Source of the DNA: Mycolicibacterium sphagni
Lineage (GTDB): Bacteria > Actinomycetota > Actinomycetes > Mycobacteriales > Mycobacteriaceae
NCBI RefSeq assembly: GCF_002250655.1
Contig: NZ_NOZR01000004.1
Coordinates: 62,001-126,000 of the forward strand
Direction: 5' to 3'
DNA: 64,000 nucleotides
The position numbers and the translations under genes were made by a program. The notes beneath the pieces are model-generated. The model was not told the DNA's origin. It saw only the letters and a list, made by a program, of their open reading frames with translations, and did not search any database. Shown piece by piece: positions 17,558 through 24,393 of the stretch. Position 1 is the stretch's first letter. Each line of letters begins with the position of its first letter.

Positions 17558-18363
17558 CAGCCGATCACCGGGAGGCGGCGCTGCGAGGCCAGCTCGTCCA
17601 GCGCCTCCTGCATGACCCCGCGCACATAGGCGTCGACGGCGTGGATATCGGGGTCCTCACCGAACTGCTCGGTGATGTGGATCGGCTCGAGCACCCGCAT
17701 GACGATCTTGGTGGGCAGCGGGATGTTGAACGGGACGACGGCGCTCAGCCCGAACGGGAAGCCGACCGAGATGGGCAGGATCTTCGCCCGCAGCAGCTTG
17801 TCCAGCCGCAGCGCCTTGGCCAGGCCGGTGCCGCGAGTGAGATAGATCTGGCTTTCCTGACCGCCGATGGCCACCGTGGGCACGATCGGGACGCCGGCGT
17901 TGATGGCGGCCTTGACGTAGCCGGTGCGGCCGTCGAAGTCGATCTTGTTCGACGAGAAGGTCGGGCGGTACACGTCGTAATCCCCGCCGGGGAAGACCAC
18001 CACAACGCCACCGGAGCGCAGCGCCTCGTCGGCGTTCTCATGGTTGGCGCGGATGAAGCCGTTCCGGATGAAGAAGTCCGCGGTCGGACCTGTAAGGACC
18101 AGGTCGTGGCTCAGCGTGTAAACCGGCCGGTCGTAGCCGAAGTGCTCGTAGAAACCCAGCGCGAACACCGGCACATCCATCGGGAACAGGCCACCGGAAT
18201 GGTTGGAGACCACCAGAGCGCCGCCTGGCGGGAAAGACTCGAGCCCCTTGACCTCGCTGCGGTGGTAGAGCTTGAGGAATGGGCGCAGCACGCCCATCGT
18301 CTTTTCCACCAGGCCTGGGTCCCATTTCGCCGTCTCGGTGCGTGTCACGTCGTCGGTCCCCAC
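17557..18363 (-). CDS. 1-acylglycerol-3-phosphate O-acyltransferase (PlsC) family protein, Rv1428c-like
   Basis: 268 aa. The acyltransferase block I is ALVVSNHSGGLFPMDVPVF (NHS...D form of the HX4D motif, about residue 54) and block III is VVVFPGGDYDVYRPT, where GG-D replaces the common PEGTRS. These are typical of the mycobacterial branch of the PlsC superfamily. The enzyme should acylate a lysophospholipid or other glycerol acceptor at the membrane. It is first in the leftward operon acyltransferase-fadD12-lipO-DUF4436, read from a promoter region containing a KstR-type palindrome shared with echA1. Confidence 0.82.
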   Translation of the reverse strand: MGTDDVTRTETAKWDPGLVEKTMGVLRPFLKLYHRSEVKGLESFPPGGALVVSNHSGGLFPMDVPVFALGFYEHFGYDRPVYTLSHDLVLTGPTADFFIRNGFIRANHENADEALRSGGVVVVFPGGDYDVYRPTFSSNKIDFDGRTGYVKAAINAGVPIVPTVAIGGQESQIYLTRGTGLAKALRLDKLLRAKILPISVGFPFGLSAVVPFNIPLPTKIVMRVLEPIHITEQFGEDPDIHAVDAYVRGVMQEALDELASQRRLPVIG

Positions 18364-18379
18364 ACGTCCTCCTAAGAAT

Positions 18380-18393
18380 TGAAACGTGTTCTA
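18380..18393. promoter_or_regulatory. KstR-type operator in the acyltransferase/echA1 divergent promoter
   Basis: TGAAACGTGTTCTA fits the KstR consensus TnnAACnnGTTnnA at every fixed position; CTAGTTTTT continues on one side, like the flanks of known sites. It lies 17 bases from the acyltransferase start and about 60 from echA1, so it can govern both. KstR is the TetR-family repressor of cholesterol catabolism genes in mycobacteria; its gene is not in this window. Regulation here is inferred from the motif. Confidence 0.7.
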
Positions 18394-18452
18394 GTTTTTG
18401 ATCGTACCGGGCTGATGCTGCTCGTCGTACCCCGATAGTTACCATTCCGAAC

Positions 18453-19235
18453 GTGAGTGAAAACGCCGTTACCGAAGAGCCCGCTGTTCTCACCGAGCGT
18501 CGTGGCCGCATCCTGATCGTCACCATCAACCGGCCGAAGGCCAAAAACGCCGTCAATGCCGCGGTCAGCCAGGGTTTGGCCGCCGCCATGGACGAGCTCG
18601 ACGACGACGCCGGCTTGTCGGTGGGCATCGTGACCGGAGCAGGCGGCTCGTTCTGCGCCGGCATGGACCTCAAGGCCTTCGCCCGTGGCGAGAACGTCGT
18701 GGCCGAGGGCCGCGGACTCGGCTTCACCGAGCGGCCGCCGCTCAAGCCGCTCATCGCCGCCGTCGAGGGCTATGCGCTGGCCGGCGGGACCGAGGTGGCG
18801 CTGGCCACCGACCTGATCGTGGCGGCCAACGACTCCGCCTTCGGCATCCCGGAGGTCAAGCGCGGGCTGGTCGCGGGCGGCGGCGGGCTGCTCCGGCTGC
18901 CGCAGCGCATCCCGTACCAGATCGCCATGGAGCTGGCGCTGACCGGTGAGAACCTGCCTGCCGTGCGCGCCCACGAGCTCGGTCTGGTCAACGTGCTGGC
19001 CGAACCAGGCCACGCCTTGGACGCCGCGATCGAGCTGGCCGAGCGGATCACCGCCAACGGCCCGCTGGCGGTGGCGGCCACCAAGCGGATCATCACCGAG
19101 TCGCGTGCGTGGTCTCCCGAGGAGCAGTGGAAGCAGCAGATGAAGATCCTGATGCCGGTCTTCGCCTCCAAGGACGCCCAGGAGGGCGCGATCGCGTTCG
19201 CCGAGAAGCGATCGCCGAACTGGACCGGCAGCTAG
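18453..19235 (+). CDS. echA1: Enoyl-CoA hydratase/isomerase (crotonase), EchA1-like
   Basis: 260 aa with a GTG start. The crotonase fold shows in VTGAGGSFCAGMDLKAFARG (first oxyanion-hole loop), AAVEGYALAGGTEVALATDL (second, the HGxAxGGG region, here EGYALAGG) and FGIPEVKRGLVAGGGGLLRL with the Glu expected of an active hydratase. It hydrates trans-2-enoyl-CoA or isomerises double bonds in beta-oxidation. Length and location after lipC and the WS/DGAT match echA1 (Rv0222, about 262 aa). A KstR-type site in its promoter points to steroid or fatty acid catabolism. Its 3' end is overlapped on the other strand by the transporter frame. Confidence 0.85.
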   Translation: MSENAVTEEPAVLTERRGRILIVTINRPKAKNAVNAAVSQGLAAAMDELDDDAGLSVGIVTGAGGSFCAGMDLKAFARGENVVAEGRGLGFTERPPLKPLIAAVEGYALAGGTEVALATDLIVAANDSAFGIPEVKRGLVAGGGGLLRLPQRIPYQIAMELALTGENLPAVRAHELGLVNVLAEPGHALDAAIELAERITANGPLAVAATKRIITESRAWSPEEQWKQQMKILMPVFASKDAQEGAIAFAEKRSPNWTGS

Positions 19236-20097
19236 TCGATCTGCCCCAGTTGGTTCCAGCGAGAACCAGGATCGCGCCTGCGACTCCCACGAGGGTGAGC
19301 GGATCGCCGGCGACCAGGATGCCGACCGCGACCGCCCATAGCGGTTCGGTTCCGAGGAGCAGGCTGACTCGTGCCGGCGAGGTTCGGTAGACCGCCCACG
19401 TCTGGACGACGAAGGCGAAGACCGTGCATCCCAGTGCGAGGTAGACGATGACGAGCCAGTCGCCGAGGGACAAGTGCGCGGCGACCTCCGCGGCGTCGCG
19501 GCCCGTGAGCGGCGCCGCCGCGGTGAACACCGCCAGGCAGATGCAGATCTGCGTGAGAGTGACGCGGCCCGGATCGAGACGTCGGCCCCCGGACAGCTGT
19601 GCGATCACGGTGACGTGGCAGGCGCGGGCGGCCGCGGCGAGCAGCATCAGCAGGTCGCCCAGGCCCGGTGGGGTGAACCCGCCGCTTTGGGTGAGCAGCC
19701 CGACCCCGAGTACCGCGACCGCAGCCGCGCAAAAGAACGTGGCCGGGAGGCGGGTCCGCTGTATCCACTGTTGCAGCACCGGCGTCATGACGATGGTCGC
19801 AGAGATGATCAGGCCCGCGTTGGATGCCGAGGTCTTGGTGAGCCCGAACGTCTCGAGAGCGAAGATCACGCCGAGGATGGTTCCGAACACGGCACCGAAG
19901 GCCACTTCGGCGAGGGTCAAGCGGCGCAGCCTAGGGCCGAGAACGACCATGAGACCGATTGCGGCAAGGGCGAATCGGATGGCGAGATACCCGAAGACGG
20001 TGTCGGGTGTGGCGACGTCCTTGGCCGCCAGATAACTCGACCCCCAGACGGCGGCGACGGCAAGCAGTCCGACGTCGACACGGCGGTGGGTGGGCAT
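19093..20097 (-). CDS. EamA/DMT-family transporter with an atypical C-terminal tail
   Basis: 334 aa from ATG 20097. Ten hydrophobic segments and two EamA repeats are visible, starting with VGLLAVAAVWGSSYLAAKDV and ending with LTLVGVAGAILVLAGTNW. Members export metabolites or amino acids. The transporter proper should end at about residue 288, but the frame continues 46 residues as an Arg/Ser-rich tail that is simply the antisense of the echA1 3' end. A TAG in a neighbouring frame at 19232-19234 would end it right after the last helix and form a CTAG overlap with echA1, so a one-base frameshift is possible. It diverges from a LysR gene that probably regulates it. Confidence 0.8.
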   Translation of the reverse strand: MPTHRRVDVGLLAVAAVWGSSYLAAKDVATPDTVFGYLAIRFALAAIGLMVVLGPRLRRLTLAEVAFGAVFGTILGVIFALETFGLTKTSASNAGLIISATIVMTPVLQQWIQRTRLPATFFCAAAVAVLGVGLLTQSGGFTPPGLGDLLMLLAAAARACHVTVIAQLSGGRRLDPGRVTLTQICICLAVFTAAAPLTGRDAAEVAAHLSLGDWLVIVYLALGCTVFAFVVQTWAVYRTSPARVSLLLGTEPLWAVAVGILVAGDPLTLVGVAGAILVLAGTNWGRSTSCRSSSAIASRRTRSRPPGRPWRRRPASGSSSAASTAPRETTHATR

Positions 20098-20169
20098 GCC
20101 GTCATGGTGTCCAGGGGCGAACCCATTAGACAAGCAATACATTATGAACCAACCGAGTAGATTTACTAC

Positions 20170-21066
20170 ATGGATGTGGTGCGGCTGCGGCTCTTGCGTG
20201 AGCTCTCCGAGCGCGGCACGGTGCACGCGGTTGCCGAAGCGATGTCGCTCACGCCGTCGGCGGTATCCCAACAACTCAAGATCTTGCGGCGTGAGGCCGG
20301 GGTCCCTCTGCTCGAACCGGACGGGCGCCGAGTACGGCTCACCGATGCCGGTCGTGCTCTGGTCGGCCGGACCGACGAGATTCTTGCCGCCTTGGACCGG
20401 GCGCAGGCAGATATGGATGCCTACCGGTTCACCCCGCGCGGCACGGTCCGGGTGGCCATGTTCCCTTCCGGTGCCGCGATGTTGCTCGCCGGGCTCATCA
20501 CCCGCGCCGCCGCCGTCGGCGTCGAGGTGCTCGGCCGCGATATCGATCAGCCGGCGATCAACGCACCCAGCCAGCTCGCCGATTTCGACGTCGTGGTGGT
20601 CCACCGCGACGAGCGCGACACCAACCCCTGGGGCCCGAGAATCGAAGCCACCCCGCTACTGCGCGAGCCGCTGGAAATCCTGCTGCCCCGGCATCATCGG
20701 TTGGCGGGCAGCGCACGCGTACCGCTGCGGGAACTGGCTGACGAGCCCTGGATCGGCGTCGAGGGCGGACTGATGGTCGACGACGTCCTGCGTTCCCTGG
20801 CGACCATTGCCGGGGTCCGGCCGCGAATCGTTCAGCGTGTCAACGACTTCCGGGTGGTCGAGGAACTCGTCGCGGCCGGGGTCGGCATCGCCCTTCTGCC
20901 GCGTTACGTTCACACCACCCGAGCCCTCGTTCGCAAGCCACTGGGCGGAGTGCGGATTGCGCGTCGGATCGAGGCGGTCACCAGGGCCGGGGCCAGCGCC
21001 CGCCCGGGCGTCGCCCAGGTGATCGACATCCTCAAGACCGTCGCACAGGACGTGGTCGGTCAGTAG
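20170..21066 (+). CDS. LysR-family transcriptional regulator
   Basis: 298 aa. The N-terminal winged helix-turn-helix is clear: LLRELSERGTVHAVAEAMSL, TPSAVSQQLKILRREAGVPL and RRVRLTDAGRALVGRTDEI. The periplasmic-binding-protein-like effector domain follows, including REPLEILLPRHHRLAGSARV and VVEELVAAGVGIALLPRYV. Only 72 bases separate it from the divergent EamA transporter, the usual arrangement for LysR proteins that control an exporter together with themselves. The co-inducer is unknown. Its end overlaps the convergent fadE stop by seven bases. Confidence 0.9.
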   Translation: MDVVRLRLLRELSERGTVHAVAEAMSLTPSAVSQQLKILRREAGVPLLEPDGRRVRLTDAGRALVGRTDEILAALDRAQADMDAYRFTPRGTVRVAMFPSGAAMLLAGLITRAAAVGVEVLGRDIDQPAINAPSQLADFDVVVVHRDERDTNPWGPRIEATPLLREPLEILLPRHHRLAGSARVPLRELADEPWIGVEGGLMVDDVLRSLATIAGVRPRIVQRVNDFRVVEELVAAGVGIALLPRYVHTTRALVRKPLGGVRIARRIEAVTRAGASARPGVAQVIDILKTVAQDVVGQ

Positions 21067-22118
21067 GACCCGACGACGACGTCCCACGGGTTGCCGTCGC
21101 GTGCCGCGGCCAGCGCGAGCCGACCCAGCCTGCGGGCGTAGGACGCCGTGTCGCCGAATTCGTCGATCCAGCCGCGGGCCCGCATCGTCGCCAGCCACAG
21201 CCGGTGCTCCAGGGTCACGCCGATCGCACCGTGCAACTGGTGCGCGGCGGTCACCACAGACGGAACGACGCGGCCCAGCACCACCTTGGCCACAGTGACG
21301 GCGTAATCGGCCTGGGCGTGAGCGAATCCGTGGTCGGTGACAGCGGCGACGGCCAGCTCGGTGGCCGCCCGGGCGCGCTCCACCTCACCGGCCATCGCGG
21401 CCAGCGTGTGCTGGACCGCCTGAAACGCACTCAGTGGCCGGCCGAACTGCTCGCGCTCGCGAGTGTGGGCCACCGAGAACTCGACCGCGGCGTCCAGCGC
21501 GCCCAGGGCCTGGATGCAGCGCGCCCAGGCGCCGCGGCGCAGCAGCTCCTCGGCCGCGCCGTCGATGGCGACGAACCGCTCAGGCGTCTCCAGGATGAGG
21601 GTGTCGCGCGGCTCGCCGCCCAGGGAGTGTCCGGCGGCGACGGCTGTGGGATGGGCGATGGCAACCTGGAGCGCGGGGCCGTCGCGCAGGGCCAGCACCA
21701 CCGCGCCCGCGGCGCCGGCGTATGGGACGCCCGTGACGGTGGTCGCCCCGGCCTCGCCGATCGCGATCGTCAGCGGACCCGAATCGGGCACCTCGAGGCC
21801 GGCCCTGGCCGCCAGCCAGCCGGCCAGCAGGTCGGTCTCGGCGAGCGGAACCGTGACCGCGTGTCGCGCCAACGCCCGCAGGACCACGGCCAATTCCCTT
21901 GGCCCGCCACCGGATTCGGGATCGCTGGTCAGGCGGGTCAGCCCGGCGTCTTCCAGGTGGCGCCAGGCGGAGGCGTCGAAGTGGTCGGGCAGCTCGCGCT
22001 GGCCGATCCGGTCGTTGAAGGATCGCGCACCGATATCCTCGGCCAGCCGCCGCAAGTCGGCGAGATCGCCTGTACCGCTGGTGGATCCGAATATGCCACC
22101 GGTCAACGCGCGGGTCAA
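21060..22118 (-). CDS. Acyl-CoA dehydrogenase (FadE), second-type subunit
   Basis: The frame is open far upstream but only mirrors the preceding gene there. A start at TTG 22118, in a TTGA overlap with the stop of the upstream fadE, gives 352 aa. The domain order is FadE-like, with a degenerate N-terminal half and a conserved C-terminal half: REREQFGRPLSAFQAVQHTL and AAHQLHGAIGVTLEHRLWLA. It resembles the partner subunits of actinobacterial FadE heteromers. The TTG start and tight coupling suggest co-translation with the larger subunit. The substrate cannot be inferred. Confidence 0.82.
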   Translation of the reverse strand: MTRALTGGIFGSTSGTGDLADLRRLAEDIGARSFNDRIGQRELPDHFDASAWRHLEDAGLTRLTSDPESGGGPRELAVVLRALARHAVTVPLAETDLLAGWLAARAGLEVPDSGPLTIAIGEAGATTVTGVPYAGAAGAVVLALRDGPALQVAIAHPTAVAAGHSLGGEPRDTLILETPERFVAIDGAAEELLRRGAWARCIQALGALDAAVEFSVAHTREREQFGRPLSAFQAVQHTLAAMAGEVERARAATELAVAAVTDHGFAHAQADYAVTVAKVVLGRVVPSVVTAAHQLHGAIGVTLEHRLWLATMRARGWIDEFGDTASYARRLGRLALAAARDGNPWDVVVGSY

Positions 22119-23314
22119 CGCAACCCCATTCCCCGTGCCACCACACCGCGGAGCACCTCGTTGGTCCCGCCCCGCAACGTGAACAGAGGCGAGTGCAGTC
22201 GTGCGACATCCAGGAGTGCGGCCACGCAGGCGTGTCCCGGGGCGTCGGCGGCGACGTAGGAGAACAGGTCGGCGGCCAGCTCTACCGACTCCTGCTCGAA
22301 TCGGGTGCCCAGATCCTTGACCAGCGCGGCCTCGTTCACCGGCGACTGCCCGGCCGCCAGCGCCCTGGCCACCGATACCGACAGCTGGCGCAGCGAGATC
22401 ACCCGGGCGAGAAGGTCGCCGACGGCCGCGGCGGCATGGTCGTCGAGATCGTCCTGGGCGGCCAGCAGCCGCATCAGCGCCGTGAGCAGCGGCGCGGTCG
22501 TCAGGATGCGTTCTGGGCCGCTGCGTTCGAACGACAGCTCGGCGGTTACCTGGTGCCAGCCCGCGCCGATCTCGCCCAGCACGTTGGCGTCGTCGACGAA
22601 CACCTGATCGAAGGTCACCTCGTTGAAGTGGTGCTCGCCGGACATCATCACGATGGGGCTGATGGTGAGGTTCGGCGAGCGGGCGGGCGGCGACCCGGGA
22701 ATGGCTTCTGCCAACGCGGTCGGCACGATGAACTGGCTGAACCCGGCATGCCGTCGCTTCGGGTCGACCGGGCTGGTGCGGGCCAGCACCACGATCTGGT
22801 GAGCCAGATGCGCACCGCTGGTCCACACCTTGGTGCCGGACAGCAGCCAGCCGCCGTCGGTCTTGGTGGCCTTGGCCGCAGACGCCGCGAGGTCGGATCC
22901 TGCCTGCGGCTCACTCATGCCGATCGCCGAGAAGTACCGCCCCGCAGCGATTCTGGGTAACAGTCGCTGCCGTTGTTCTTCGGAACCGTAGGCCAGTAGG
23001 CCGGGTGCCACTTGGCGGTCGGCGATCCAGTGCGCGGCCACCGGCGCCCCTGCGGCCAGCAGCTCTTCGGTCACCACGTAGCGATGCAGATGGCTGCGCC
23101 CCTGCCCGCCGTATTCACGCGGAATGGTCATGCCGAGGAATCCGGCGTCGCCCAGCCGAGCGCTGAACCCCTCGTCCCAGCTCGACAACCACGCGTCGAC
23201 CGTTGGCTGCCAACCGAATTCGTCGTGGTCGGCGGACAGGAACGCGCGCACCGCGCCGCGAAGCTCGGCCAGCTCGGGCTCATTGGCGCACAGCGCCGCG
23301 AAGTCGTCGCTCAC
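22115..23314 (-). CDS. Acyl-CoA dehydrogenase (FadE), first-type subunit
   Basis: 399 aa. Landmarks include FLGMTIPREYGGQGRSHLHR, AIGMSEPQAGSDLAASAAKA (about residues 131-150), GTKVWTSGAH and a closing FTLRGGTNEVLRGVVARGMG, the form expected of the FAD-binding large subunit in FadE pairs. It sits between a thioesterase-like gene (four-base overlap at 23311-23314) and the small FadE (four-base overlap at 22115-22118), so all three are one operon. It should desaturate an acyl-CoA whose identity is not evident. Confidence 0.87.
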   Translation of the reverse strand: MSDDFAALCANEPELAELRGAVRAFLSADHDEFGWQPTVDAWLSSWDEGFSARLGDAGFLGMTIPREYGGQGRSHLHRYVVTEELLAAGAPVAAHWIADRQVAPGLLAYGSEEQRQRLLPRIAAGRYFSAIGMSEPQAGSDLAASAAKATKTDGGWLLSGTKVWTSGAHLAHQIVVLARTSPVDPKRRHAGFSQFIVPTALAEAIPGSPPARSPNLTISPIVMMSGEHHFNEVTFDQVFVDDANVLGEIGAGWHQVTAELSFERSGPERILTTAPLLTALMRLLAAQDDLDDHAAAAVGDLLARVISLRQLSVSVARALAAGQSPVNEAALVKDLGTRFEQESVELAADLFSYVAADAPGHACVAALLDVARLHSPLFTLRGGTNEVLRGVVARGMGLR

Positions 23315-24156
23315 CGGTAGCCCGTGACCCGCGCAATGATCGCGACCTTGCCATCGTCTCCGACGGCCCGTGCATCCCCGACCGCGGAGTTCTTACCGAT
23401 CCGCAATGCCGTTCCCTCGTAACGGGATTGAGCACCGGCAAAGAAGGGGCGCAGGAAGTTGACCCGGATCGACGCAGTGCGCAGCGGTTCAGCCTGCTCG
23501 TGGTTGATCGCGGCGGAGGCCACGAGTTCCAGTCCCGCGCTGCTGACCCCGCCGTGCACGATCCCGATCAGGTTGTTGATGATCGGGTCCGGGCGCTGCG
23601 CCAGCCGGTAGGTGCCGGATTCGGGCCCATTGCTCGCCTCGCTGGACATCAGCTCGGCCAGCGAGGTCTCAGGTGTGCGCACCAGGCTGTCCGGGCCACG
23701 CTGGATGGGTCCCTCGGGACCGCCGGTGATCGCGACGGTGCGTACGGTGCCGCCGCCGATCGTGCTGCCACGGTGGCTGATCGTGCAGATCGCCAGCAGC
23801 GTCGCACCCTGCGGCCCGAGTGGGCGGCTGCTGGCCACCACCGGTTCGTCGGGAGCGGCCTGCAGGCTCTCGATCCCGTCCGGGCTGAGTTCGACGGTCA
23901 GCTCGCTGGACACCGTCCATTGGCCCGACCCCCGGCGGTAAAAGTTCGCGCGGCCGCCCACGTCATCGACCAGGATGGCCAGCGGCCCGACCGTCGGCAT
24001 TCCGGTGAACGGGTTGAGTAGCCGACCAACCGGCATCGACGCCACCACCGTGAACTCGGTGAAGTTCTCGTCGAGAGTTTGGATGCCGAACCGGGTGATG
24101 ACACTTTCCGGAGTTTCCGGGTCCTGCCGCCCAGCCGGTTGGTCGAAGAACGTCAC
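23311..24156 (-). CDS. Thioesterase-like (hotdog fold) protein
   Basis: The frame is open to 24255, but GTG 24156 (product beginning MTFFDQPAGRQDPETP) is the likelier start, giving 281 aa. Two hotdog-like halves can be seen: an N-terminal one with MPVGRLLNPFTGMPTVGPLA followed by a long helix segment, and a C-terminal one with PIINNLIGIVHGGVSSAGLE, ASAAINHEQAEPLRTASIRV and NFLRPFFAGAQSRYEG, which is the PaaI-type pattern around the HGG. Such proteins hydrolyse acyl-CoA thioesters. As first gene before two fadE genes it may release free acid or edit the pathway. Activity is inferred from fold-like motifs only. Confidence 0.7.
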   Translation of the reverse strand: MTFFDQPAGRQDPETPESVITRFGIQTLDENFTEFTVVASMPVGRLLNPFTGMPTVGPLAILVDDVGGRANFYRRGSGQWTVSSELTVELSPDGIESLQAAPDEPVVASSRPLGPQGATLLAICTISHRGSTIGGGTVRTVAITGGPEGPIQRGPDSLVRTPETSLAELMSSEASNGPESGTYRLAQRPDPIINNLIGIVHGGVSSAGLELVASAAINHEQAEPLRTASIRVNFLRPFFAGAQSRYEGTALRIGKNSAVGDARAVGDDGKVAIIARVTGYR

Positions 24157-24393
24157 ACCCTGTATTCCAGCATCAGCGACCCAACCTGTGTCCGACGGGC
24201 CGTCCGTAGTCCTTATCGATGGCCACATCCATCGCCACCGTGAACTTCCCCGCATCCAGCCCGGAGAGCGAAGGGGCGGCTCGGCGCGCCCGAAAACTGT
24301 GAAAAACCTCCTGAATCGCTGTGTGTTAGGTAAATTTCCGAGTCACGGGCGGGGGCACGGGGTTCCCGCATGAGGCGGGCAAGGAAGTCCACA

